Origin: Conidiobolus incongruus B7586
Lineage: Eukaryota; Entomophthoromycota; Entomophthoromycetes; Entomophthorales; Conidiobolaceae
Direction: 5' to 3'
Assembly: GCA_000697335.1 (NCBI GenBank)
Contig: JNEM01011182.1
Coordinates: 1-34,614 of the forward strand
Length of the DNA stretch: 34,614 nt
Shown here: in pieces, positions 12,563-24,327 of the stretch
Layout of the letters: every line of letters starts with the position of its first letter
Position numbering within the stretch: position 1 is the stretch's first letter
Program-made: the position numbers and the translations under genes
The notes under the pieces: model-generated
Database searches by the model: none
Told to the model about the DNA's origin: nothing
What the model saw: the letters and a program-made list of their open reading frames with translations, nothing else

Positions 12563-12622
12563 TTACTTGCCAGCTAGCTGGTCATGTACTCTCGCCATAT
12601 TTTTAATAAACTCGTCCAAGGC
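12563..12622 (-). pseudogene. Possible exon relic, unidentified
   Basis: After an acceptor-like ATTATTAG, the minus strand reads ALDEFIKNMARVHDQLAGK and then TAA. The same point also offers a donor (CAA|GTAATA), so it could be an internal exon. The GC content is clearly above that of its surroundings. No exon upstream could be joined with confidence, so I take it as a relic rather than a live gene. Confidence 0.3.
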
Positions 12623-12629
12623 CTAATAA

Positions 12630-15600
12630 TTCATTTATCAAATACTATTTATCAATTTTTCTGAATCTCTGATCATTATATTTAAAAGAGCAAGGGAATC
12701 AAATCAAAGTATATAAACTTTTTGTAAAATTAAAGTTTTTATAAATTAATTATAAAAAATTATATAATTTTACAGTTTTGTTTGATTTATAATTTATTTA
12801 TAAGCTATTCAGCTGTAATTTAGTAAAATAATGATAATATAATTTCGTATTATATTACTATATCTCTTTTCTTAATATTATTTGAATTTTATTATGACAA
12901 AAATAAATGTAATTAGAATGAAGAATCAAATATATTATTAGATGATATAAGTTCAAACTATAACATATAATATGATGAGATATATAAAATAATGAAAAGT
13001 TTGGCATTATATATATATATATATATTTATATATTTATATGGTCTATTTTTATCATATTTAAAATATATATTATTGAGTTATGAAATTTATATGATTTGT
13101 TATATTAATTATTAAGCATTTAATTATTGCTATCATATTATAACTATTATTTTATTGATTAGATAGCAATGTCAAGTATTTCTTATTTTAACAGCCGAAT
13201 TTTAGTTTTATTAGTTTATATTTCAAATATATATTTTGACCAATTGAATTTTTGGTTGCAATTATTGTTTGGAATAATATTGATTGATTGTGTGCATGAT
13301 CAATCCTTTGTCAAATTAATTTTTGCTGGTACTGATCAATTATTAAACTGAGTAATTGTTAAGAGATTAGATGTCGAATTTCTTACCATATTTTATGTTA
13401 TTTGCTAATGTTTAAATAATCATGGATTTTGATGTTAAAATTGTACCTATGTCCAATTGTTATACATGTCTATTTTATGGATAAATTGTTTTATTGAATA
13501 AACAATGTTCCTCTGCCTTTCTCTCGAATTCTATTGCTATTCTCGATTATCATTAATTATAATCGTTACCTAATATTTGAGACGATTCCTATCAATATAC
13601 TAATATTATCGATAATATTAGCTATTAATTATTATATTCAAATCTCTAATAACACTACCACTAATTTACCAAATTTACTACTTCAGTTACCATTATTAAT
13701 TCTTCCTTCGCATTATACCTGGTTTCAGCTATATTTAAGTTGTAAAAAAATTTTTTGACAAATGAAAAAAACTAGCAATAAAGTGAATATAATATATTTA
13801 GATATTTTAAATTTAAAATAATGCTTTTTTCATATCATGCAATCTATTTTTTGCTAAAAAAATTTAATCCGATGATTACTATATATTAGTTTATTAATAA
13901 ATAATTTCGCATTTATAATTTCAAATTTTTTAAACTTTAATAATAATTTTAAAATGAGAGTTTATAGTTCCAAACACTATATAAATCCATTTACATAACT
14001 TTTTAATTTCAAATTTGTTTTTAAATTTAATATAACTTAAACTAAGGCAAAATTATCAATAAAGCTTTATTTGAATATGGTTAGAACTTTAATATTTCTA
14101 AAATATTTCAAATATTATAAACAACTTGAGAAGATGATATCTTATCCAAAACTAATAATTGCTTCTGTATATGTGATTTTAAAGAACTAATTCAATATGC
14201 AAAATTTTTCAAATTTGGAAAAATAATTTTCATTATCAATTTTTTAATATTTAAAAAATATATATTCAAATGGATCCTTTTGTTTCATCTAGTTAGTCAT
14301 TAATGAATATTTAACTTAATCTTATATATATTATATTGTAATATTTAAATTTGGTTAAATTAATAAATATACAAATTGGTTCATTTATAATTTAACAAAG
14401 GATTAGGAAAAAAACAAAGTAATTATATCTATATAAAGCTTATATAAGCACATTAAAAACTAAGATTTTATATCAAATTATTATAATTGATAAATTATAG
14501 ATCCATATATATATATATATTGTTTTCTTATAACAGAGTAAAATATTTTACTATATTAAAACAGACAATATAAAATTCAAAGAATAAATATAGTATTTAG
14601 TAATAAATTTTAATTGTTACAGTGGATTATAATTTTATATTATGTTATATTTAATTCTTGATAGGAAAAAAATAGTAAGCTTAATATGTAAAACTAAAAC
14701 TGTAAAAGATTTCTTTAATAAAAATATATGTAAAGTTTAATTACATTTAATATACTCAATAGATTATTGTCTTTGTGGCAATATTTACTTTGGGCAATCA
14801 AAAGATATTGATGCAAAAAGTAAATTTCAATACAAATATTTAATTGATTTATTAAATGTCAAATTCTACTGCTTAATAAAAAGAATGGGTTTTTAAGTTT
14901 TATAAATTTGCCAAAAATATAGCAGAGTTGTTAATAATATAGGAGAGTATTCACTTTATATCTCTTAATTATTTGTACAAATTTTATATTCAAAATCATA
15001 TTCAAATTTTCAAAAAGCGTCATTACTCAACTTCAAGGGTAATACCATTGTGATGTATAATTTCATCTCAAACTAATGATGCCATTTTTAAAATTTTCAG
15101 TTGGAACCAAGTTATTGAATTTATTGTGAATTTGTCAGGAATGATGTGAAATCAAGATCAATTTTTTATTGGGTATTTTATATTAAGAAATTTTACCATC
15201 TATTAAAATGTTTCAATGTTAGATCAAATAAATATTCATTTAAATATAATATAAATAGTTTTTCAAAACCTGGGAATTAATTTTATAACTGATTTTTAAA
15301 ATATTTCAATATTATCCAATAATAAGTATGTTAAAATATGATATCGGATCAATAACATTTTTATCTTTTCATTGTAATACATTCAAAGTTATATATAATT
15401 TTATGATTTAATCAAATATATATTACCAATTTAATTGAGAATTTTCAGATTTATTTGCACTATCTTTAGAATATATCTTTTAATGATATTAAAAAATTAA
15501 CAAATAAGTCAATACGGTAATTAAAATAATTATATTTATAAAGGAATATACTATAAAAATTAAAATCAAAACATATTGAAGTAATACAAAATGGATTGAA

Positions 15601-16050
15601 TAATCATTGTTCAATAAATATCAAACATCAAATCTAAAAAATTAAATCAAACTTAAGAACTTTATTAAAATCCCTAAGTGAAATTTATTAACTCGGTCTA
15701 AACAAAAAATAAATTACAATTAGCAAAGATTATCTGATATTTTCATAAATATTCAATTTAACTGATGAAACACCCCAAGAAGAATTTACTTATATTATGA
15801 GAATCACACATTTGACCATTTTTAAATTCCAATTTAACCCTGGATCCATTCACTTAATAACTCCTTCAAAATCAGCCAATGAAATCAGGCCAAAAGACCA
15901 AACTCAAACAATCAACCTATGCACAACACAAATTTTCCCTAATATAAATCCATAATTGAAAAAAATCTTTCGATTATCTTAAATTTTATTTTGGCCGTTA
16001 TAGCATAGATTAATCACGAATGTTCATCACTTAAGGTGGATTCAAGCGGT
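12630..16050. other. 3.4 kb AT desert
   Basis: There are no convincing genes here. Two open stretches at 13169-13351 and about 13500-13758 (plus) encode Ile/Leu/Asn/Tyr-rich peptides typical of translated A/T DNA. A dispersed repeat lies at 14721-14951. The last 400 bp before the guanine deaminase promoter are less biased and presumably include its upstream regulatory region. Confidence 0.55.
14721..14951 (+). repeat. Dispersed repeat, copy 1
   Basis: This is similar, with gaps, to 24712-24983. The clearest block is TGCCAAAAATATAGCA at 14909, followed by a related TTAATAAT and GAGAGTATT. Weaker colinear matches extend about 190 bp upstream. There are no terminal inverted repeats that I can recognise. 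It is probably a non-autonomous or decayed transposable element. Confidence 0.4.
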
Positions 16051-16052
16051 TG

Positions 16053-16080
16053 GATAAGTGTAGAAAAATAGTATATAAAT
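16053..16080 (+). promoter_or_regulatory. Guanine deaminase core promoter: GATAAG and TATA box
   Basis: TATATAAAT at 16072-16080 lies about 80 bp before the ATG, and GATAAG at 16053-16058 lies just upstream of it. Another GATAA core (as TTATC) occurs near 15975. GATA factors govern nitrogen-source genes in fungi, which fits a purine-scavenging enzyme, but GATAA also arises often by chance in such A/T-rich DNA. The TATA call is the stronger of the two. Confidence 0.5.
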
Positions 16081-16152
16081 ACTGAATTCGGCTAAAGATG
16101 TCATAGTTTTGTAAAAATATAAATAATAACAAATATAAAAGGAGAAACAAAT

Positions 16153-17481
16153 ATGAAATTAATCGTTGGTACTATTATTCACTCTTTAGGTTTGACAGAG
16201 TTAGAAATTATTGAAAATGGCGCTTTGTTAATCGATGATAACGGTATTATTGCTGAAGTTTTCAAGATTTTTGGTGAGGAAGATAAACAGGAAGTGTTTT
16301 CCAAATACAACTTGACCGAAGAGAATTTGATCCAGCTGTCCGAAACGCAATTCATTTTCCCTGGTCTTATCGACTGCCATATTCACGCTCCTCAATATCA
16401 AAACTTGGGTACCGGTTTGGATTTACCCCTAATGAAATGGCTCAACGAATATACTTTCCCTGCGGAATCTAGCTTTCAAGATATTGACAAGGCTAAAGTC
16501 GTCTATCCTAAGTTAGTTGAACAACTTGTAAGGCAAGGTACTACTGCTGCATGTTATTTTGGTACTATTCACGTAGAAGCCAGCAAAGAATTGGCCAGAG
16601 CTGTCCAAAACAAGGGACAACGTGGCTATATTGGCAAAGTGTGTATGGATATCAACTCTCCCGACAACTATGTCGAAAACACTGAAGAGAGCTTGAAAGG
16701 TACTGAAGAATTTGTCGAAGCTTTATTAGGCGAAGAGTTTAAGGAAAAGGACTTGATCACACCTATTATCACTCCAAGGTTCGCTCCCACATGTTCCATG
16801 GAATTATTGAAGGGATTGGCCAAGTTAGCCAACCAATACGACCTACCCATCCAATCTCATTTCGCTGAAAGTCACGACGAAGTCCAGTTCACTACCGAGT
16901 TGTATCCCTCAGAAAACTATAAGGATGTGTTCGAGCAAGTAGGTCTCTTAGGCAACAAATCCGTTATGGCTCACTGCTGCTATTCTGGTCCCGTAGAAAT
17001 TGAAGCTCTCAAGCGCACTGGCACAGGTATTGCTCATTGTCCCACCTCCAATTTCTTCGTTGGGGGCATTTTAAACACTAGAGAAATGGTTGAAAACGGC
17101 GTCAAAATTGGTTTAGGTACCGACGTCAGCGGTGGTTTCTCATCTTCGGTGATCCAAAACATTCGCACTGCAATGATCAATTCTCAAGTTGTGTTCATGA
17201 CCAAAGAACGCAAGTACAAGCCCATCCAACTCAAAGAAGCCGTATATATCGCCACCATGGGTGGTGCCGAAGTTATGGGTCTTGACAAGAAAGTGGGTAA
17301 TTTTCTAGTAGGCAAAGAATTTGACAGTATCTTGGTAGACTTAAAATCCAAGGGTACCAACATTGAACTCTTCCCTGAAGACACCCCCTTAAGAAGATTC
17401 GAAAAATTCATCATGACTGGAGACGATCGTAATATCCTTAAAGTTTTCGTCAAGGGTAATTGTATTCATGAAAATATCTGA
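16153..17481 (+). CDS. GUD1: Guanine deaminase (guanase)
   Basis: This enzyme hydrolyses guanine to xanthine and ammonia, the first step in using guanine as a nitrogen source. It is an amidohydrolase-superfamily, one-metal (zinc) enzyme. The 442-aa intronless frame has the expected length and all hallmark motifs. HIHAPQ carries zinc ligands H76 and H78. TPRFAPTCS lies at about 207-215. HFAESHDE carries H236, AHCC carries H274, HCPTSNFF starts at 295, and LGTDVSGG carries D324. The start codon at 16153 gives the expected N-terminus (IVGTIIHSLG) and follows a TATA box. The composition is much richer in C/G than the flanks, as expected for a well-expressed gene. A dead inverted copy lies upstream at 10690-11954. 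The next gene, VPS34, converges on it from the other side. Confidence 0.96.
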   Translation: MKLIVGTIIHSLGLTELEIIENGALLIDDNGIIAEVFKIFGEEDKQEVFSKYNLTEENLIQLSETQFIFPGLIDCHIHAPQYQNLGTGLDLPLMKWLNEYTFPAESSFQDIDKAKVVYPKLVEQLVRQGTTAACYFGTIHVEASKELARAVQNKGQRGYIGKVCMDINSPDNYVENTEESLKGTEEFVEALLGEEFKEKDLITPIITPRFAPTCSMELLKGLAKLANQYDLPIQSHFAESHDEVQFTTELYPSENYKDVFEQVGLLGNKSVMAHCCYSGPVEIEALKRTGTGIAHCPTSNFFVGGILNTREMVENGVKIGLGTDVSGGFSSSVIQNIRTAMINSQVVFMTKERKYKPIQLKEAVYIATMGGAEVMGLDKKVGNFLVGKEFDSILVDLKSKGTNIELFPEDTPLRRFEKFIMTGDDRNILKVFVKGNCIHENI

Positions 17482-18465
17482 TTTTTATATAAATAGTTCT
17501 CTTTGTTATCACTATATTGCAAAATTGTTAAGTAGATAATTCTAATATCAGTGGTAGTTTTTAATTTATAATGTAAAAATAATAAATGTGATTATTAATC
17601 ATGTTTTGAATTGAGTACATTTTTTAAAATAAATTGAATTTAAACTGAAATTACTTCATTATTTAGATATCATAAAATATTGTTAATTATATTGTAAATA
17701 TCAAATATTTTATAACTATTATTTTGCTTAAATTACTTTGAATTTGATAAATTCAATATATTTTTTTCTCGAAATTGGGATTCAAAAAATTAATTATCCT
17801 CATTAATTAATAATTTATATAATTTATAGTCTAAAATAAAATAAAACCAATCAAACATCAACATATACATATTAATATACCTTACCATATGAATTCATTT
17901 CAAAAATGATGTTAAAAACATTCACACTTTTTTCGTTATGACTACCACCCAAATAGTATCAAAGCAACTTAAAAGTGAAAAAAAATTGATATATTGGTAG
18001 ATTCGAAAAATAATTATATGAACCCACTAGTAAAATTATAAATAGATATTGATATTAAAATGATAATATAATATTAATTTATAAAACTATAAATGTATAA
18101 ATGATAACTCATAAAAATATAATCACAAAATCAGTTTTGAACTATATTGAGTAATTTCAAAATTGTTCAACAATTATCACCTTAAAAACGCGAATTTTTG
18201 ACTAATTTTTTTTTGAATTATTATAATAATTATATCAATTTCATTATAAAAAAAGTGTTATATTTAATTTAATAACATGTGGTTACAGTTTGAAAAAATG
18301 TATATTATAAAAAGAAAGTTATTTAATATAAATAATATTCGTGAATCAATATAAAAATTCATAGTATTGAATTTAAATAGTTCAAATCAAAAATTCAATA
18401 TTACAATTAATAAATTGAATATTTTTTATAATATACCAAATAAAAATGTGTTCTAATATCAAAGG
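17482..18465. other. Intergenic between convergent genes
   Basis: This is the 3' flank of both guanine deaminase and VPS34. It is nearly all A/T with no ORF of note. An AATAAA-type polyadenylation string follows the deaminase near 17580. Nothing else is visible. Confidence 0.6.
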
Positions 18466-21229
18466 CTATTTTCTCCAATATTGTGCCCACTTGTGAATCG
18501 TTTCAATGACCTGAGGGAATAGCGCACTCACACTCTCGTTAATCAAAGTTTGGAAGAATTGACTCGCCTCTTCATCGGTTAGTTCCAAACAAAATTTCTC
18601 CTGAACTTTCATCACCGCTTTATCCGGCTCGATAGCAATATCTGGTATGTTGGCATCAACCATGAGAGATAACAAGTTGAGGATAAGGTTAGCAGACTTT
18701 CGGAGGGAATTGAAGGTGACAAAGCAGTAGGATTTAAATTTCAGGTGGTGGGGAGATTGGGCACCCCCCATTGCTTCAATCATTTCTTTACATAATTTCA
18801 TAGGTGGTGGGAATGGTTTAGGATCTCTGCCTAGTATGTAGCCAAAGTCGATGTGGAATAAATGGCCGTCTGGTGTGAGTAAGAGATTGTCCAAATGGCG
18901 ATCTCCTACACCTAATAGGTACGTGATGACACAATAGCCGGCACAACTCTTGAGATATGTATCCATGACACTTGGCTCAACACCGTAGGGACCATCTGGA
19001 TTAGGATTGTGAAGGCGCAGGTAATCGAGTAGAGACCCATTGTGCTCTGACAAAATTGCTGCTAGAGACTGTGATGGAATGAATTGAATCATACCATGTT
19101 CTGAACCCGTTGCTAGGACTCTATAGGGTGTGAGTTTGAGATCGAGATTCTCCTTTCGCAGTAAATTGTCCATAAGCATAATGATTTGAATAACAAGTTG
19201 ATCTTGGCGAAGATCATCTCCTAACTTAAACATTAAATTATATTCTGATGGACTGGTTGATAAATTGTCAGATTTTGGCGCACATTTGAAAGTTAATTTA
19301 AGTGGTAGTAGATTACTCTTGAAAATTGTACACTTATCAGGGATAACGCCAGTTACTTCAACCTCTGGATCAAGAGGCAATGGTAAAGGAGGGAACGAAT
19401 GTAATGGATGCTTAGGATCAGATAACATCGATCTAAATTTGTCAATCTTTTTAGTTCGAACATCCTTCTTAGCTCTCATCTTCTTACTGATATTCAACAA
19501 ACACTCCACCATTTCTCCTTGCCGCCTTAACATTTCGCGACGTTCGTGACCCCCCGGAATTTCCATCATTGCTGACATATACTGGAATGCTATTTTGGCG
19601 TACATTCTGCCATGGGTTTTATCTTCACATTCAACCATTAAATACCAATGAAATCTGGAACCTAATATGTGATTTTTAAGTGATCGCATAATTAAAAACT
19701 CGGCAAGGGAAGATGGTGTATTGGAAGAGTTTTTCGACTCACTCTTATCGAATTTAAGAGCTTGAACTAATTGCAATAAGTATAGCAATAAATCCGAATC
19801 GTTAGCCTTTTCCAACTGTCTGACAGCGTAAGCTCTGACATTAGGATCTTCGAATTTAGATCCCAACAATTCCAAAGCATCTTCCACTTCGATATCGACC
19901 CAATTTTCTAGAAGTTCAACAGCCTGTTTAGATTCCCATCCATCGGACCACATCACACACTTGACAAATTTTGTCAAAGCTTTCTTGTCTTTAGTTAAGA
20001 AGTATCTGAATTTCCAAATTATATCTTTCTCCTCTTCCTTCAGAACTTGTGTTGGAGGGAATTTTAATATTTGATTGAGAAGATCTCTATAATGAGCATT
20101 AGGCTTAAGCTCTTTGTCCAAAGGTCCTGATCGATGACTACGAACAAGTCTACGATGTTTCACTTCAACGGGATTATCCCGATATGGTTCCATATCCCAA
20201 ACATGAATGCAAAAATCAAGTGGTCCAGGTGTGGCAGGTGGTTGAACTGGTAAAGGTGCTTCCATTTCACTGAAAACCAAAGGAAAGTCAAACGTGGGCA
20301 AATCAATATACAAAAACAACTTTTCGCTGTTAGCACTCTGCTTTGCATGAATTTTTTCAATCTCTCTAAATGCCAACTTATCCAACCAATCAATTCTAGG
20401 AATATCTCCAGATTCTTGCTTCTTAACCAGCTTTTCTAATCTGTCCATTTCGTCCTTTTGTCTCTGTTTGCTCGGCGTTGTGCTGTTGGGATTACCGTCT
20501 CCAACAACTCCAGGCCATAGAAATAATTTTTGTTTCCCTTTGCGCAAAGTATTGTTGCTCGTAAATAAATTGAGTGTCGTACCGCCTACGGGTCGTTCCA
20601 ATTCTGTGGTATAGCATGACTCGTAAACTGTAAATACTAATTGAGCGTCAATTGGTAAATCTTTAATTAATATTGGTAAGGTTAACCACTCTTTCCATCT
20701 ATAAAATTATATTATTATTTTATGAATATGTAATATTAAAAATATATTAATTACGAATAATTCTTATTTGGAAAATGTTTATAACTTGTTCTAATAGGTA
20801 AGGTCAAAGGGTTACCATTACTGAATAGTTGCATTGTGACATAGACATCTTGATTACTAAATTTATTGAAGAAATTAATAAATATAATAAATACTATAAC
20901 TAAAACATTGAACAAATATAATGTTTAAAGTGAAAAACTAAAAATTTCCCAATATCGCTACTTACTTAAATCTCAACTCCCTAAAGAAATACTCTTCCTC
21001 GTGGAACTCATTAGGTACCTCCTTCTCATTAGCAGTCTCTTTCCCATTTTTCCAATTTTCCAATTTATGTAAATTACCTTCCAAAGTAGATCTATTAAAG
21101 TAAATTAAATAAAATAAAAACTTAAAAAATGTTATAATGATAGTACATTTTAACCTTGAGCTCTAATTCCAACTGACTCGTTAAACAATAAGAAAAATCT
21201 TTAATTTGAGAACTTTGACGAAAGTTCAT
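18466..21229 (-). CDS. VPS34: Class III phosphatidylinositol 3-kinase Vps34, four exons
   Basis: Vps34 makes phosphatidylinositol 3-phosphate on endosomes and autophagic membranes, in complex with Vps15 and Vps30/Beclin-1. Exons on the minus strand are 21229-21147, 21091-20966, 20856-20755 and 20698-18466. The introns are 55, 109 and 56 bp (GTACTA, GTAAGT and GTAATT donors, all TAG acceptors), all phase 2. The product is 847 aa, against 875 in yeast and 887 in human. The N-terminal C2 domain spans about 1-250, with LKVKISTLEG across the first junction and RPVGGTT at about 139. The PIK helical domain spans about 295-430. The lipid kinase domain runs from about 555 to the end, with ATP-binding K595 in FKLGDD, catalytic GDRHLDN (D703), and DFG at 721-723. 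It ends WAQYWRK, the usual Vps34 C-terminus needed for activity. All key residues are present. Splice sites are read by eye but restore family similarity at each junction. Confidence 0.96.
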
Positions 21230-23027
21230 CTTCTAATTATTCCGAATATTCTTTGATACAACTCAATAAATTATTACTATTATTTTTAAATATTTAAATT
21301 TTTATATGATTGTTATTTTAATTTTGAATTTGGATTATGTTTTTTAAAGGTGTAATTAGATGAATATTTGATTAAATAGAATTAATTGGAGCAATTATGG
21401 GAGGGAGTGAAATGTAAACAAAATTTAAAATCTGGTATTATGTTAGAGAAAAAATATAAATACATTAGTTGAAATAAAAATAATTTATTAAAAGCATTGA
21501 AATTATCATTTATGATACAACAATTATTCGTAGAGTGATTTTTTAATATTCACCAGAATTAATCTATTATATAAACCATATAATTATATTTTCTTGTTGT
21601 GGTGGCTATAAAATGTGCTTCAAATGTAAAGGTCCTCAGTTCATTCTTGGGTGAAAACATATATTCAATAGCGCATTGTTTTTTCTTACTGGAAATTTTT
21701 TATGAAAATTAATAATGATTTCTAGTGGAAATAATTTAATCTTTCTTAATTTGTATTAATAATGGCTGACTCTCTGCTAATCTTAAAATTTACGATATAT
21801 TTTGATCAAATTTGCCCTGAATACATACTATTATTCTGTTACATATATTATCAAAAATTAATTAGAAACTAGATTTTGCATATACATTATGAATTATTTC
21901 ACTATGAAAATATATAAGTTTCAAAACAACTTGATAACACCTTTTATTTAGTTTATTATATTTATAATATATTATTTTTACACTCTAGTTTGTAATATCT
22001 GTAAGTATTATTTAACAAATGATAATTCATAATTATATTATCATATGCTTTTTAAGATATGGTACTTTAAATATTTTAATATTGTTTCAATATTATAAAT
22101 TTGATTATTCCATTTCAAAAATTATCAAAACTGAATTTAAAAAAACTCATTAAAATGATAAAATTAATACTGTTTGATATTTTTGAATATCATACTACTT
22201 AATTAATGTTATACACACATTCGACTTAAATCTCAATTTGATGTAAACTCAATGATGTGAATAAACAAATAGTTTTTTATTTAAGACATAAATATCAGGA
22301 TATAAAAAATATTAAATAATAAAATATATTCTTTAATTCATAAAATTCGAATGCTCAAATATTAAAATTAATCTCTAAAATATATTGTAATCCCTTTCAA
22401 TTTGAATTATTAATATCTTACAAGAAAAATTTTTATAGAATACATCAACCATTTTCAAGAGCATTTTAGTCAATATGAACTGTAAACATGTTCAGTTGTG
22501 TTAAAAATCCAACAACCTTAAAACATAAATATCATAATAAATATTTTATTCAATCAAGTCATTATTGTAAAAGATATTTGATATAAAATTGACATTGAAA
22601 TATGCTCGAAAGATTATTGGTAATCCATTATTAAAAAAGATATATTAATACTTAATAATTTTCATTCAACTATTGATATAGCGTATATTGACAGTTTTAA
22701 TGACCCAAAATATATGAAAAGATTTTATTGGATTTGTTGTTGGTCAAATTGAATGTATATTTAGTCAAGGGCCACTCTCAAGTTGGCTAATCTTTAATTT
22801 CATTTATAATTTATCAATTACAAATCCAACTTTGATAAATATGATATAATAATAATAAATTAATCATAATTACGAAATTTAACTTTTTAGATTAATTTTT
22901 ATCATTCATGTATATAAAAACAACTATATAATTTATTTCACATATATATAAATAATGTTTAATATAAAAAGTACAAAATTGGTATTATACTTTACTATTT
23001 TCTATTCATTACAATAATCAAAATAAT
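21230..23027. other. AT desert upstream of VPS34
   Basis: The first few hundred bases must hold the VPS34 promoter. A tRNA-like relic lies at 21588-21658. Beyond that the DNA is A/T-rich without genes or repeats that I can support. Confidence 0.55.
21588..21658 (+). pseudogene. tRNA-like relic (degenerate)
   Basis: This 71-nt stretch can be laid out as a cloverleaf. The acceptor strands ATTTTCT and TGAAAAC pair at five of seven positions. The D-arm is TTGT/ATAA around GGTGGCT. The T-arm is CTCAG-TTCATTC-TTGGG, fully paired if wobbles are allowed. The anticodon stem is weak, and the T-loop lacks the invariant A58. The run AAAGGTCCTC and the 3' part resemble tRNA-Val or tRNA-Glu. It is probably a decayed tRNA gene or the head of a tRNA-derived SINE, not a working tRNA. 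Confidence 0.4.
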
Positions 23028-23720
23028 GGAAGATAAAAATTCTCAAAACGTAATAAAGCATTCAAAGGTGACAAGAATCCCATGTAATGTGCCTAGCTAA
23101 TGCAATGTTGTGCAAGACTGGATAAGATATGGGCCATCAATATTTTGTCGATCACAAGGCAGAAATAAAATCTCCCAAGTCTGTAGTTATTGGTGTTAAG
23201 GAATCCGTTAAAGAATTTCCAGTTTTAACTGTATCAATCAAATGAGAAAACAGATCTATTCTCTAAATTAAATGTGTAAGTGATAATGATGAAGCTATAG
23301 TTTATTATGGTTTTAATATACTATAAGAATTTATGGTATTGAGGAAATATCCTCGCTGAGTGCCCCTTACCAACACAACTTCGCACTTTTTTAATCTTGA
23401 GAGAGGAAAAGGTGTACTAACCTTTCACTAACCAGAAGCATATGAGAATATGTCTTGAATGCAAGAAATATTTAGGTATGTAGTTAATTTATAGCATCCA
23501 AGTTATTTAATTAATATATTACATAATTTTCTATAATTATTATTTTAAACCAACATAGCTGCTTGTTATATCAACTTAATAACTAATTTTATATATTCAA
23601 GTTTATAAAATTTTAATATTCAGGATTGCGAGATAACAGGGTTTGATTCAATTTGATTGTTGATATTTGACTGTGGACTAATTTGACTTGATCATTACCC
23701 CAATTCAAATTAGTTATATT
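23028..23720 (+). pseudogene. Broken coding relic, family unknown
   Basis: Base composition rises to coding levels here. In one plus frame the segment from 23088 reads CLANAMLC, is broken by a stop, then continues open through VVIGVKESVKEFPVLTVS. A further piece near 23360-23460 contains TSHFFNLERGKGVLTFH. After an acceptor-like TTCAG near 23625 comes DCEITGFDS with stops soon after. The pieces lie in the same strand and order, as expected of a decayed multi-exon host gene. I cannot name it. Several stops and at least one frame change rule out a live gene. Confidence 0.4.
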
Positions 23721-24101
23721 AAATACATTTGAAAATATATAATTGTGATTAATGATTAATCAGTAATCTGATTATTAGCTTAGAAAGAAAAAATACCAAA
23801 TTTTTTAACTTCTAATTTTTCAAATATATTTTTAGTTATCAAAAATTAATTATATAAAGAATATACAAAAAAATTAATATTTTCAATTTATATATATTTC
23901 ATTGGTAGTTATTTTGTCTTTAAAACATTTTTAATTAAAAATCTAAAGCTAGATTTAATTATATTTAAATTAAATAATGATCATCAGAAGTTTTTTATTT
24001 TAATATTATTAAAACTTAACCATAAACATTCTAAAACCATTGAAGATTTATAAACAGCTTATAAAGATAAGGTTTTATTTAAATACATCATTTAATATTA
24101 A

Positions 24102-24327
24102 ATTCACTATTACAATGTTAGAAAGGATATTATTCTAAATTTACCTAAATTTAAAACATTAATTTCTATTATAATTGTTACATTAATTAATAAAACAGAG
24201 AAATATATTAAAAATCACCTTTTTATTTCAATTAGAGAATTATCTAAGCAATTTAATTTGAATAATAGAAGTATATTGTATATATTCAGGTTTAAGCTTA
24301 AAATAATTAATAAAAATATAAAATAAA
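24102..24327 (+). mobile_element. Possible transposase helix-turn-helix remnant
   Basis: An open stretch of about 74 codons without an internal stop is long for DNA this A/T-rich. It contains FISIRELSKQFNLNNRSIL, which has the pattern of the DNA-binding helix-turn-helix of Tc1/mariner-type transposases (a Ser/Thr-Ile-Arg-Glu-Leu helix, a turn, then a recognition helix ending Ser-Ile-Leu). No catalytic DDE domain or inverted repeats were found downstream. The dispersed repeat copy at 24712 could be part of the same dead element. The match is by pattern only and could be chance. Confidence 0.3.

Noticed and set aside
13169-13351. Open frame of 60 codons starting ATG, hydrophobic
   Set aside because: Ile/Leu/Phe/Tyr-rich composition is what translated A/T DNA gives. 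No promoter, no recognisable fold, and flanks of identical composition.
13500-13758. Open frame of over 80 codons, Asn/Thr and Leu-rich, possible membrane peptide or mitochondrial-like insert
   Set aside because: No in-frame ATG at its beginning and no match to mitochondrial proteins that I know. The slightly richer composition at its 3' half is noted but not enough.
15796-15903. Minus-strand coding-like run (SFGLISLADFEGVIK, stop, MDPGLNWNLKMV)
   Set aside because: Only about 36 codons, broken by a stop, and inside the presumed upstream region of GUD1. Chance cannot be excluded.
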